Shown here one piece after another: positions 32,744 to 41,627 of a stretch of DNA of 64,000 bases. The position numbers were made by a program, and so were the translations under genes. The notes below the pieces were generated by a model. It worked only from the letters and a program-made list of their open reading frames with translations. It made no database searches and was not told where the DNA came from. Numbering within the stretch: the first letter of the stretch is position 1; each line of letters starts with the position of its first letter. Source of the stretch: JAXGXQ01 sp040772685 (GTDB lineage: Bacteria > Bacillota > Clostridia > Saccharofermentanales > UBA5734); assembly GCA_040772685.1 (NCBI GenBank), contig JAXGXQ010000004.1:176462-240461 (forward strand), written 5' to 3'.

Positions 32744-32777
32744 AAGGTTCGGACCGCAGGGCCCGAACCTTTTTTTC
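32744..32777 (+). terminator. Intrinsic terminator after rpmA
   Basis: AAGGTTCGG (32744-32752) pairs with CCGAACCTT (32763-32771), followed by TTTTTTC. Confidence 0.88.
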
Positions 32778-32813
32778 AAGTTATTATCTACCGAGAGGAA
32801 AGCGAGGCAGCCC

Positions 32814-34082
32814 TTGTTTATTGATGAAGCGAAAATTTCTGTTCGCGCTGGCAAAGGCGGCGATGGCATGGTTTCATTCCATACCGCCAAATACGTGCCT
32901 AACGGCGGCCCTGACGGCGGCGACGGCGGTCGCGGCGGCAGCGTAATTTTCCTTGCCGATCCCGGCATGAATACGTTGCAGAATTTTCGCTATAAACGTC
33001 GCTTTCACGCTGACGACGGGCAGAATGGCGGCCGTAAAAAAATGTCTGGCTCCAGCGGCAACGATCTGGTGATAAAAGTACCGGTCGGTACAATGGTTAA
33101 GGATCTGGAAAGCGGTCAGACACTCGCTGACCTGACCGAAGCAGGACAGGAAGTCGTAATTGCCCATGGCGGCCGCGGCGGAAAAGGCAATGTCCATTTT
33201 GCCAACCCCATACGCCAGGCCCCCAACTTTGCCCGCGCCGGTGAGCCTGGCGAAGCCTACGAGCTGAAAGTTGAACTTAAGCTTCTTGCCGATGTAGGCC
33301 TGATCGGCTATCCCAATGTCGGGAAATCCACTTTGTTGTCGGTGATATCTGCCGCTCGGCCCAAAATCGCTGATTACCCGTTTACGACTCTCGAACCAAA
33401 CCTGGGTGTAGTGGCAGTCGACGACTACAGCTTTGTTGTTGCGGATATTCCCGGGTTGATTGAAGGCGCCAGTGAAGGACTTGGTTTGGGCCATGATTTT
33501 CTGCGCCATGTTGAACGCACCCGGCTGTTGATTCATGTAGTCGATGCATCCGGCGCTGAAGGCCGTGATCCGATCGCTGATTTTGAGCAGATCAACCATG
33601 AACTGGCTGAATTCAATGAATTGCTGGCCAGCCGTCCGCAGTTGGTTGCCCTGAACAAAATCGATGACACTGAACCCGCTGAACTGGATCGCCTGAGTAA
33701 AATATTGCGTGAACGCGGCTACGAAGTGTTTCCAATTTGCGCGCCCATCCATGAAGGTGTGGATGCTTTAGTCAAAAAAGCAGCTCAGTTGGTGCGGACT
33801 TTGCCGCCGACAATTCTGACTGAGCCTGTCAGTGAAGAAATGCTCTACCGCTTTGAAGAAAAAGAACTGTTTGCTGTTGAGCGTGATGGCAGCACCTATG
33901 TTGTCACAGGGGACTGGATTGAGAACCTGGTCGGCTCAACCAATTTTGATGACCCTGAATCTCTGCAGTACTTCCAGCGTTTGCTGCGCAAAAAAGGCGT
34001 GATCGCAGCGTTGGAAGCCGCGGGCGTGCAGGAGGGCGATCCAGTTCGCCTGCATGATGCCGATTTCGAATTCCTGTTCTGA
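32814..34082 (+). CDS. obgE: GTPase ObgE/CgtA
   Basis: Ribosome-associated GTPase important for 50S assembly and stress responses. Glycine-rich Obg domain (1-158, GKGGDGMVSFH... with GGPDGGDGGRGG), G domain with GYPNVGKS (165-172), DIPG and NKID (281-284), and a C-terminal OCT domain (about 340-420). The start is TTG at 32814, six bases after GAGG; the protein begins MFIDEAKI as expected. Follows a terminator, so it either has its own weak promoter or depends on read-through. Confidence 0.96.
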   Translation: MFIDEAKISVRAGKGGDGMVSFHTAKYVPNGGPDGGDGGRGGSVIFLADPGMNTLQNFRYKRRFHADDGQNGGRKKMSGSSGNDLVIKVPVGTMVKDLESGQTLADLTEAGQEVVIAHGGRGGKGNVHFANPIRQAPNFARAGEPGEAYELKVELKLLADVGLIGYPNVGKSTLLSVISAARPKIADYPFTTLEPNLGVVAVDDYSFVVADIPGLIEGASEGLGLGHDFLRHVERTRLLIHVVDASGAEGRDPIADFEQINHELAEFNELLASRPQLVALNKIDDTEPAELDRLSKILRERGYEVFPICAPIHEGVDALVKKAAQLVRTLPPTILTEPVSEEMLYRFEEKELFAVERDGSTYVVTGDWIENLVGSTNFDDPESLQYFQRLLRKKGVIAALEAAGVQEGDPVRLHDADFEFLF

Positions 34083-34096
34083 TGAAGGAGATATTT

Positions 34097-34402
34097 ATGC
34101 TTAACAGTAAACAGCGCGCCTATTTGCGCGGGCTGGCCAATACCCTGGATTGCAGCTTTCACATCGGTAAAAGCGAACTGAGCGTCAATGTGGAAAACAG
34201 CCTTGCGGATTTACTGCAAAACCGTGAGTTGGTTAAAGCCTGCGTGCTGAAAACTGTAAATGCTCCGGTTGCGGAAATCGCGCACCAGCTGGCGGAAAGC
34301 GTCGGCGCTGAAGTGGTTCAGGTAATCGGTCGTCGTTTTGTCGTTTATCGCCGTTCTGAACGTCTGGCGGAAGCAGGCAAAGCAATAATTCTGCCGCGCT
34401 AA
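34097..34402 (+). CDS. YhbY family RNA-binding protein (CRM domain)
   Basis: Small CRM-domain protein linked to 50S assembly. 101 residues: MLNSKQRAYLRGLANTLD, then HIGK, NRELVKACVLK and the GRRFVVYRRS end. ATG 34097 is preceded by AAGGAGA; the ATG at 34082 overlapping the obgE stop lacks a ribosome site. Pairing with obgE is common and fits a shared role in ribosome assembly. Confidence 0.92.
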   Translation: MLNSKQRAYLRGLANTLDCSFHIGKSELSVNVENSLADLLQNRELVKACVLKTVNAPVAEIAHQLAESVGAEVVQVIGRRFVVYRRSERLAEAGKAIILPR

Positions 34403-34413
34403 AGCTAAAAGTG

Positions 34414-34464
34414 TTTGTAAATGTAACAAATAGGCTGACGCGGGCTATGATCAAGCGGTATAAT
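34414..34464 (+). promoter_or_regulatory. Rubredoxin promoter with an upstream inverted repeat
   Basis: CTGACG (34435-34440), an 18-base spacer and TATAAT (34459-34464). Just upstream TTTGT (34414-34418) and ACAAA (34426-34430) form an inverted repeat that could be an operator; it does not match Rex, FNR or PerR consensus closely. Confidence 0.45.
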
Positions 34465-34521
34465 GGCAAAGATCATAAAAGGCACCTAGTGCTGGTTTTT
34501 TAGGAAAGAGAGGATTTATTC

Positions 34522-34680
34522 ATGAAAAAATACGTCTGTAATCTTTGCGGCTATGTTTACGATCCTGTTGACGGCGATCCTGACAATGGCGTTGCACCCG
34601 GTACTTCTTTTGAAGCTATCCCGGAAGACTGGACCTGCCCGGTCTGCGGCGCCCCGAAGGAAGAATTCAGCGAAATTTAA
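34522..34680 (+). CDS. Rubredoxin
   Basis: A 52-residue iron protein, one Fe held by four cysteines: CNLCG near 6-10 and CPVCG near 39-43, with the typical YDP, FEAIPEDWTCP segments. Cytoplasmic electron carrier, and here very likely the donor to the flavodiiron protein encoded next, as in Moorella and Desulfovibrio. The start follows AGAGAGGA. Too short for a common ORF cut-off. Confidence 0.95.
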   Translation: MKKYVCNLCGYVYDPVDGDPDNGVAPGTSFEAIPEDWTCPVCGAPKEEFSEI

Positions 34681-34783
34681 GAATTTTCTCTGGTTCGGCT
34701 TTTCCTTATCAGTAATTGCTGTTAATCTGGCTTGTGTCCTCATTAACGGCATCAATCAGTTAAAAATTAGCTTAACGGTCTTG

Positions 34784-34829
34784 GACCGGCAAGTTGTTCC
34801 AGTCCGGAATAGCGGCCGGTCTATTTTTT
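34784..34829 (+). terminator. Terminator or attenuator between rubredoxin and fprA
   Basis: GACCGGC (34784-34790) pairs with GCCGGTC (34815-34821), followed by TATTTTTTA. It ends only a few bases before the fprA ribosome site AAGGAGT, and no separate promoter is obvious, so read-through may set the rubredoxin to FprA ratio. Confidence 0.7.
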
Positions 34830-34844
34830 ACAAGGAGTTAGAAC

Positions 34845-36053
34845 ATGCCTGTACTTGCTATTGCTGACGGTGTATTTGAAGTCGGCGCCGCTCATCCCGA
34901 ACGCCAGTTGTTTGATTGTTTAATGCCTACACCCTATGGAACCACTTACAGCTCGTATCTGGTAACAGGTACGGAAAAAACCGCCTTGATCGATGCTGTT
35001 GACCCGGAGAAAATCAATGTTCTGTTGGAGAACTTGCGTGAGGCTGGTGTCGACCATATCGATTACCTGATCAGCCTGCACACTGAGCAGGATCATTCCG
35101 GCGGTAATGCTGAGTTGCTGCGGCGCTTTCCCCAGGCCGAGGTTGTGGCGACAACTAAAGTTCGCGACCTGCTGGCAACCCATGTCCATCAGGATCCTGC
35201 CAAGGTAAGGGTTTTCGCGGAAGGTGAAAAGCTGGATCTCGGCGGGCGCACTCTGGAATTTATGCCGATTCCCTTTGCCCACTGGCCGGATAACACCATG
35301 GTGTGGCTGGAAGAAGAAAAGATCCTCTTTTCTTCTGATCTTTTCGGTTCCCATTATTCCACAAACAAAGCATTTTCCACTTCGAGCAGTCAGCTTCAGC
35401 TTGCTGCCAAATCGTATTATGCCGAAATAATGATGCCCTTCCGCAGTCATATTGCCAAATATACTGCTAAAGCCAGGGCACTGCGGCCACGCATGATCGC
35501 GCCGGCCCATGGCCCTGTCTGGTATGATCCGGAACTGATTCTAAGCAAGTATGAACAATGGACAGGGGACAGTGTTAAAAAGCGCATAACCATTCCCTAC
35601 GTCAGCATGCACGATAGCACCCGCAGCATGGTAGAGCATTTGACGATTAAGCTATCGCAGCGCGGAATTTCGGTTATATGCCACGATTTAGGCTCCGCTC
35701 CGGAAAGCCTGACCATTGAAACAGGCCATTTCATCAACGACCTGGTTGATGCTGCCGCTGTGGTTTTTGCGGTTCCTACTTTGCTGGGCGGTCCCCATCC
35801 GGCTGCGGTTTATGCTGCTGTAATTGCCAGTGCCATGAAACCGAAAGCTCCGTATTTAGGGCTGATCGGTTCCTATGGCTGGGGCTCGCGCATGCCGGAA
35901 GTCATGGAAGGTTTGCTCACAGGTTTTAAATCGGAGCGTTTGCCGGTATTTCAAGTCAAAGGTTTGCCGACGGAATCGGAGCTGGAAGCTTTGACTGAGT
36001 ATGCCAATAATCTGGCCGATAAAGTGCTGGCCTTGCCAAATCTGGCCCGCTAG
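34845..36053 (+). CDS. Flavodiiron protein (FprA, oxygen/NO reductase)
   Basis: Reduces O2 to water and/or NO to N2O, protecting anaerobes. The metallo-beta-lactamase-like half carries the diiron ligands H79-x-E81-x-D83-H84, H146, D165 and H222. The second half (about 250-395) is a flavodoxin domain with FMN loops (STRSMVEHL, PTLLGGPHP, GSYGWGS). 402 residues, class A (no extra reductase modules). Rubredoxin directly upstream is the expected donor. The stop abuts the convergent DUF4364 gene with no spacer. Confidence 0.95.
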   Translation: MPVLAIADGVFEVGAAHPERQLFDCLMPTPYGTTYSSYLVTGTEKTALIDAVDPEKINVLLENLREAGVDHIDYLISLHTEQDHSGGNAELLRRFPQAEVVATTKVRDLLATHVHQDPAKVRVFAEGEKLDLGGRTLEFMPIPFAHWPDNTMVWLEEEKILFSSDLFGSHYSTNKAFSTSSSQLQLAAKSYYAEIMMPFRSHIAKYTAKARALRPRMIAPAHGPVWYDPELILSKYEQWTGDSVKKRITIPYVSMHDSTRSMVEHLTIKLSQRGISVICHDLGSAPESLTIETGHFINDLVDAAAVVFAVPTLLGGPHPAAVYAAVIASAMKPKAPYLGLIGSYGWGSRMPEVMEGLLTGFKSERLPVFQVKGLPTESELEALTEYANNLADKVLALPNLAR

Positions 36054-36689
36054 TCAAAAAGAAAGCTGACGGTCTGGGAAATCGTTGTCGCTGCTGTTTG
36101 CTGACTCTGGCTCAGGCTGCCTGCCGGTTTCGGCCGGTGAACCTGAACGGGTCAGCAGTTCCAGCAGGCTGATGTACATAGTTTGAGGTTGTTCCAGCCA
36201 GTTGGCGCGCATCGTATCCGCGATCGCCTGGTTAGGGATCGTGAGTTTCAAGTCGACTGTTTCGTGTCGACCATCGTTCTGGCGCAGTCGCAAAGTGTAA
36301 AAACCATTGGCATCGGGCTCAACACTTGCAGTCACAGTGTTTTCGCGCAACTCGTCACGCCGCAAAGCAGCCAGCGAAGTTGCCAGATAGGAGCGAATCG
36401 GCAACGGAATATGGTTAGCCAGAGTAGTTAGAACCTGCCGTCCGGCGGGGGTTATATCACAACGCTGCACCGGCTGGCCGCCAGCGTCTGTTAATTCTTC
36501 ATTCTTACGCACCGCGATGGTTATCAGGCTGTCGCGTAAAAGCTCGTCACGGGCACGGATAAAAGCGAAATAATCAAGACAGAGCGTACCAAGTGCCTGA
36601 TCCAGCAGCTGATTACCCGTGATACCGCCAGCCTGCGCCAGAATTTCAAGTATGATCAGCTTATTTACTGCCTGTTGCTCCCGATCCAT
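36054..36689 (-). CDS. DUF4364 family winged-helix protein
   Basis: A 211-residue cytoplasmic protein of a Clostridia-associated family: NKLIILEILAQAGGITGNQLLDQAL and the following helices look like a winged helix, with an ITPAGRQVL wing segment. The C-terminal tail is Pro/Ser/Glu-rich. It is the third gene of the minus-strand unit after the two ABC exporter genes, 27 bases apart, with a GGAGGAA ribosome site, so it may regulate them. No ligand domain is recognisable. Confidence 0.78.
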   Translation of the reverse strand: MDREQQAVNKLIILEILAQAGGITGNQLLDQALGTLCLDYFAFIRARDELLRDSLITIAVRKNEELTDAGGQPVQRCDITPAGRQVLTTLANHIPLPIRSYLATSLAALRRDELRENTVTASVEPDANGFYTLRLRQNDGRHETVDLKLTIPNQAIADTMRANWLEQPQTMYISLLELLTRSGSPAETGRQPEPESANSSDNDFPDRQLSF

Positions 36690-36716
36690 CCATTCCTCCA
36701 GTAAATCTCCGTGTTC

Positions 36717-38543
36717 TTAACAGCGGGCAGCTGTTTCATCAATTGTTTCGCTGATGAACTGGTTTAGGTAAAGTTCATAGTAGTGGCCGCGCCGGCGAAT
36801 CAACTCGCTATGAGTGCCTTCTTCAATTATGCGGCCATCCTCGATCACCAGAATGCGGTCAGCTTTGCGAATAGTCGACAGGCGATGGGCGATAACGAAC
36901 GAGGTGCGGCCTGCCAGCACCACAGCAATAGCCCGCTGAATCAGTTGCTCTGTTTCGGTGTCAACTGACGAGGTCGCCTCATCCAGAATAAAAATTCGCG
37001 GGTTAGCCAGAATCGCCCGGGCAAAAGAAATCAATTGTTTTTCACCGGTTGAAAGCAGGTTGCCGCCTTCGCCGACTTCCGTATCGTAACCGTTTTCCAG
37101 CCGCACAATGAAGTCGTGCGCGCTGACCAGACGAGCGGCATTTTCAATTTGTTCTTGAGTCGCCTCTAAATTCCCATATCGGATGTTTTCGGCTATTGTG
37201 CCGCTGAACAGATGCGGTGTTTGCAATACATAGCCCAGGCTGCGGTATAACCAGAGCAATGGCAAATCGCGGTAATCACGGCCATCGATGCGGATAGTGC
37301 CACTGGTAGGCTCATAAAAGCGGCAGGCTAAGTTAACAATTGTGCTTTTGCCGGCTCCGGTTTCACCAACCAAAGCGATCGTCTGGCCGACAGGCACATC
37401 AAGGTTGAAGTTCGCCAGAATCTGCTCCTCACCCCCGTAACTGAAGCTGACATTATCGAAGGTGACTCGGCCTTCAATTTCCGGCCAGGGCTCAGATCCT
37501 TCGCCCGGAGCTTCACCGTACCGGGCAATAACTTCCGGCCGGTCACCGATATCCGGCTTTTCGGAAAGCATTGTCATCACGCGCTCGGCCGCTGCCTGCG
37601 CTGATTGCAATTCCGTCAGGATACGGGCGAGATGGCGGATCGGATCCCAGATCCGGGTCATGTAGGTCATGAAGGCGTAAAGGGTTCCGGTTAAAATAAC
37701 TCCCGACACCACAGCACTCCCGCCAATTGACAAAACCAGTGCCGAACCGATACCGCCGAGGAAAGATACAATCGGCAGGAACAGGGCGCCAAAGGCTCCG
37801 GTGCGGACCGATTCTTCGTACATTTCAGCCGCTGTGGCGTTGAATTCGGCACTGTTTAGCTGTTCACGCCGTAGCGTTTTACTCGTGCGCGCACCCATAA
37901 TGCCTTCATTAAACATGCCGGTGATCCGCGAATTAAGGCGGCGGATTTTGCGTTGGGCCCGTAACAGCCTTTTTTGGAAAAAGTAGGCGATTACAGCCAG
38001 GAGCGGGATTACAGCCAGTGCGATCAACGCCAGGCGAACGCTCAGTGCGAACATCGCGATCAGAATAGCGATGATGGTGGCCAGCCCCCAGGCGATATCA
38101 ACTATGCCCCAGGCAACAACTTCACTGAGCCGGTTTGTATCAGAAACCATTCGAGACATCAGCCAGCCAACCGGTGTACGGTCGTAATAGGAAAAAGAAA
38201 GTTCCTGCAGATGGCTGAAGCCGGCTTTCCGGATTTCGTAATTAAGGCCAGTTTCGATTGCGCCGGCGTAGTAGAGGAAGAAGCGGGTGCAAATCGCGGT
38301 AACGGTGACCAGTACAAAGAAGGCGATGGCATAGGGGATAATGCCTTCGGTTGTGCCATTGGCGATAAAATGATCGATCGCATAACGAGTCATCAGGGGG
38401 GCGGCACTTTCCAATGCGGCCATCAGAACCATTGAGATTGCCAGCAGAATCAGCTCACGCTTCATTTTGAGCGCATGGGTCATGAAGCGCTTCCAGGTGC
38501 CAACGCTGAGATGGGTTGTAAAATCGCGGTCTTCAACTGCCAT
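36717..38543 (-). CDS. ABC exporter half-transporter, subunit with canonical Walker B
   Basis: Six-span membrane domain (about 30-320) fused to an ATPase domain. Walker A GETGAGKST about 391-399, Walker B IFILDE about 515-520 with the catalytic Glu, and H-loop IAHRLS. The signature reads LSTGEKQ, not LSGGQ. Together with the upstream gene it forms a heterodimeric type IV exporter of the LmrCD/BmrCD/TM287-288 kind, with one consensus and one degenerate ATP site. 608 residues. Starts in an ATGA overlap with the partner. Substrate (drug, lipid or peptide) unknown. Confidence 0.93.
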   Translation of the reverse strand: MAVEDRDFTTHLSVGTWKRFMTHALKMKRELILLAISMVLMAALESAAPLMTRYAIDHFIANGTTEGIIPYAIAFFVLVTVTAICTRFFLYYAGAIETGLNYEIRKAGFSHLQELSFSYYDRTPVGWLMSRMVSDTNRLSEVVAWGIVDIAWGLATIIAILIAMFALSVRLALIALAVIPLLAVIAYFFQKRLLRAQRKIRRLNSRITGMFNEGIMGARTSKTLRREQLNSAEFNATAAEMYEESVRTGAFGALFLPIVSFLGGIGSALVLSIGGSAVVSGVILTGTLYAFMTYMTRIWDPIRHLARILTELQSAQAAAERVMTMLSEKPDIGDRPEVIARYGEAPGEGSEPWPEIEGRVTFDNVSFSYGGEEQILANFNLDVPVGQTIALVGETGAGKSTIVNLACRFYEPTSGTIRIDGRDYRDLPLLWLYRSLGYVLQTPHLFSGTIAENIRYGNLEATQEQIENAARLVSAHDFIVRLENGYDTEVGEGGNLLSTGEKQLISFARAILANPRIFILDEATSSVDTETEQLIQRAIAVVLAGRTSFVIAHRLSTIRKADRILVIEDGRIIEEGTHSELIRRRGHYYELYLNQFISETIDETAARC

Positions 38544-40366
38544 CAGGGCGACACCTCCTCTATCAGGGAATTTTGGATGTGATATACACGCTGGTACAAT
38601 CCAGGCTGGCTGATCAGCTGATTATGGGTGCCTTCAGCTGTGATTTTGCCGTCTTCCAGCACCAGAATGCGATCCGCCTCGGCGAGAGTTGAAATCCGGT
38701 GGGAAACCATTATGGTTGTAGTAATATTGCGTCTGCTTCTCAACTCGCTCCGGATCTGGGCATCGGTTTCTGTATCAACAGCACTTAGTGAATCATCAAA
38801 GATAAGGATAGGGCATTCACGGATAAGCGTACGGGCAATCGTCAGGCGCTGTTTCTGGCCGCCAGACAAGGTTACTCCGCGTTCACCGACCATGGTTTCA
38901 TAACCATTTTCAAAACCCTCAATATCGGCGTGCAGTGCCGCTGTTCGCGCGGAACTGTAGACTTCGTCCGCCGTAGCTTTCGGCCTGGGCAGGCGGATGT
39001 TTTCGAAGATGCTGCGGGAGAACACAAAAGGTTCCTGCAAGATCAAACCTACGCTTCTGCGCACCGTTTCACGGGCGATACGACGAATCTCAATGCCGTC
39101 CAGCAGAATCTCACCGGCTGTCGGGTCGTATAGGCGCTGCAGCAGATAAAGCAGAGTCGATTTACCCGAGCCTGTCGGGCCAATGATCCCGACAGTTTCA
39201 CCGGCCTTGACCGAGAATGAGACGTTCTGCAGCACCAGGCGCTGGCCTTTGCTATAAGCAAAATCAACCTGTTTGAATTCGATATCGCCGGTTAGATTCG
39301 GGTGTTCCAGCATGCTGTCATCCGGCTCAGTCGGTTCAGCCAGAATTTCCTGAATTCTGCCGAACGAAACATGCATTTTGCCGGCATCTGCCAACATGCG
39401 GGCCAAGTTGCGCAAAGGGAAAAGCAAAAGCTCGGTATATGATACGAAAATTACCATTTCACCAAGGGTCATACTGCCGTTTATGGTGCGGATAGTACCC
39501 GCCAGTGTTACCACCATAATTTGCAAAATGCAGATAAAATCGGAGAACATCCAGAAATTGGCGATTATCTGGTAGGTCTTCCAGCCAAAATGGCGCAGAG
39601 CTGAATTTCTTTTTTCGAATTTCTCGCATTCAAAGGCCTGTCTGGCAAAAGCCTTGACCACACGGACACCAGTAAGGCTTTCCTGTAGTGTTGTGGAAAG
39701 GTCGCCTTCTGCTTCATCCCATTTAGCGAAAGCCTGACGTTCCTTGCGGAAGTATACGAGCGAGGTGGCGAAAATCAGAGGGGTGGCAATGGTCGCGATT
39801 ACAGCCATTTGCACGTTGATCAGGAACATCAGCACAATCGAAATCGTAACCAGCGAAAAGCTGCGCACGATCTCCAGCATCTGGGAAGTGACGAAGCGAC
39901 GCACCAAGTCAACGTCAGAGGTGCTTCTCTGAATTAAATCACCGGTTTCGGCACTGGCATGGTAAGAAAACGGCAGCCGCTGCAGGTGGCTGAAAAGTGT
40001 TTCGCGCAGCTTGCGAGAGCCGTTCTCACCATAGATGATAATCCACTTATTACGAAAGTACTGGAATATGCCGTCGAAGAAAATTATCAAAATGATCAAC
40101 AGCCCCAGCCAGTACAAGCGCGGCAGAAAATATTCGCGCCCGCCTGTTTGTTCATAAAACTGCAGCAGCGGTAAAGGCAGACGGACCGGCTGATTGTTGA
40201 TCAAAGTATCAATAACAAAGCTGAGCACCAAAGGCAGAAGCAGGGAAGAACCGGCAGAAAGCAACGTAAACAACACCGCGCCGACCAGTTTCAACTGGTT
40301 CTGGCGATGAAACTCATGTAGATGCAACAGCCAGTTGCGTTTATTAACGGGTTTCTCCACGGACAT
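38543..40366 (-). CDS. ABC exporter half-transporter, subunit with degenerate Walker B
   Basis: First gene of the exporter pair. Six spans (about 35-325), then an ATPase with Walker A GPTGSGKST about 394-402 and a normal signature LSGGQKQ about 497-503. The Walker B reads ILIFDDSLSAVD, with Asp where the catalytic Glu should be, the mark of the degenerate subunit in heterodimeric exporters. H-loop VSHRIS. ATG 40366 has GCAGGA upstream; an earlier Met at 40399 would overlap the promoter. 607 residues. Confidence 0.93.
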   Translation of the reverse strand: MSVEKPVNKRNWLLHLHEFHRQNQLKLVGAVLFTLLSAGSSLLLPLVLSFVIDTLINNQPVRLPLPLLQFYEQTGGREYFLPRLYWLGLLIILIIFFDGIFQYFRNKWIIIYGENGSRKLRETLFSHLQRLPFSYHASAETGDLIQRSTSDVDLVRRFVTSQMLEIVRSFSLVTISIVLMFLINVQMAVIATIATPLIFATSLVYFRKERQAFAKWDEAEGDLSTTLQESLTGVRVVKAFARQAFECEKFEKRNSALRHFGWKTYQIIANFWMFSDFICILQIMVVTLAGTIRTINGSMTLGEMVIFVSYTELLLFPLRNLARMLADAGKMHVSFGRIQEILAEPTEPDDSMLEHPNLTGDIEFKQVDFAYSKGQRLVLQNVSFSVKAGETVGIIGPTGSGKSTLLYLLQRLYDPTAGEILLDGIEIRRIARETVRRSVGLILQEPFVFSRSIFENIRLPRPKATADEVYSSARTAALHADIEGFENGYETMVGERGVTLSGGQKQRLTIARTLIRECPILIFDDSLSAVDTETDAQIRSELRSRRNITTTIMVSHRISTLAEADRILVLEDGKITAEGTHNQLISQPGLYQRVYHIQNSLIEEVSP

Positions 40367-40401
40367 AAAGTCCTGCCTTTCTGTTGCGGGCAACGCCACT
40401 T

Positions 40402-40410
40402 ATTCTAGCA
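40402..40410 (-). promoter_or_regulatory. Extended -10 promoter of the ABC exporter operon
   Basis: The minus strand reads TGCTAGAAT, about 36 bases before the start. It nearly touches the divergent mscS -10. Confidence 0.5.
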
Positions 40411-40414
40411 GTTG

Positions 40415-40423
40415 TGATAGGAT
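40415..40423 (+). promoter_or_regulatory. Extended -10 promoter of mscS
   Basis: TGATAGGAT, TG-extended, 48 bases before the mscS start. Divergent and only five bases from the exporter -10, so both promoters cannot easily be occupied at once. Confidence 0.4.
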
Positions 40424-40470
40424 ATGAAAAGCAAGACCGGTTCGCCAGCCGGCGCACAGCGGAGGAATCC

Positions 40471-41571
40471 ATGCAAACAATTCTGGTAAAAAAATTAGAG
40501 CCATTTTTGAATTACGAGTTTTTTGACAACCCGATATCGTCTTATCTTGTGGCGTTGGCAATTCTGTTGGCGGCTTTCCTGCTGCGTAAACTGGGTGGCT
40601 CTTTATTCAGCGCCATCATCAAGAAAATCACCTGGCGTTCTGAAGCGACCGGCACTCGTTTATCGGAGGAACTGCGCTCAGGCCTGCGCCTGCTGATCAT
40701 AGCCATAGGTTTTGGCGCAGCCACTAATCCGTTGCTGTTGAAATTTCCGGTACCTCTGGCAGCGTTTCTCGGCCGGGTTACAGCTTCACTTTTTGTGGTG
40801 GCAATCTGCCTTTTACTGGCAGGAACCGGAGTTGCTCTAACAGGTATCAGTCAGGACCTGGCGGTAAAGCGCGGCAAGCCCGTCTCGGCCATTGTCCATG
40901 TTTTCTATCGGCGCGCCATCCAGGCCGCAGCTGTAGTTCTGGCCTTGTTCATGCTTCTGAAAACCTGGGGTTTTGATATCAGCGGACTCCTCGCCGGCAT
41001 TGGCATCGGCGGTTTGGCGTTGTCATTGGCTGCCCAGGATACGTTTGCCAACCTGTTGGGCGGCATCACAATAATGGCCGACCGGGTCTTCGAAATCGGC
41101 GATTACATTGCCACGCCGGACATTGACGGCATTGTCGAGGAAATCGGCTTCCGCAGTTCGCGTATCCGTACGCTGGGCCAGGCGGTTGTTACCGTGCCCA
41201 ACGGCAAACTGAGCAATTCATTTATCACAAACTACTCACGCATGGGTAAACGCCGGATTCGATTTTTCATTCCAATTGCCAACAGTACAAGCCCGGAGAA
41301 GTTGATTTTGCTTACAGAAAGGCTTAAAGAAGTAATCGGAGCCCGTGAGTTAATTTTTGCAGACAGCTTACTGGTAGTTGTGGAAAATATCAGTTCGACC
41401 GCCCTCAATATTTTGGTTCAATGTTATGTTAATGAAGTTGACTACGCACTGTTTTTGGCAGAGCAGCAGGCAGTAATGATGCTGATTCTGGAAAACCTGC
41501 GCGAACTGAAAATCGAATTTTCCTATCCCACTCCAATCGCGCCGATCCTGCCGGATCAGCCTTTAGTTTGA
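40471..41571 (+). CDS. mscS: Small-conductance mechanosensitive channel (MscS family)
   Basis: Opens under membrane tension to release osmolytes. 366 residues with about four hydrophobic helices. The pore helix and following beta domain are clear in AGIGIGGLALSLAAQDT, FANLLGGITI and VFEIGDYI (about 183-225). VTVPNGKLSNSFITNYSR is the typical beta-domain end. ATG 40471 follows GGAGGAA. Divergent from the ABC exporter. Confidence 0.93.
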   Translation: MQTILVKKLEPFLNYEFFDNPISSYLVALAILLAAFLLRKLGGSLFSAIIKKITWRSEATGTRLSEELRSGLRLLIIAIGFGAATNPLLLKFPVPLAAFLGRVTASLFVVAICLLLAGTGVALTGISQDLAVKRGKPVSAIVHVFYRRAIQAAAVVLALFMLLKTWGFDISGLLAGIGIGGLALSLAAQDTFANLLGGITIMADRVFEIGDYIATPDIDGIVEEIGFRSSRIRTLGQAVVTVPNGKLSNSFITNYSRMGKRRIRFFIPIANSTSPEKLILLTERLKEVIGARELIFADSLLVVVENISSTALNILVQCYVNEVDYALFLAEQQAVMMLILENLRELKIEFSYPTPIAPILPDQPLV

Positions 41572-41627
41572 AGAGAAACGGAACATTTTTCGCCAATTGG
41601 CGTCAATAGACAGGGGAGGACCCTTAA

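Noticed and set aside
32874..33752. 292-codon minus-strand frame
   Set aside because: Antisense to obgE, which has all expected motifs; an artefact of codon use.
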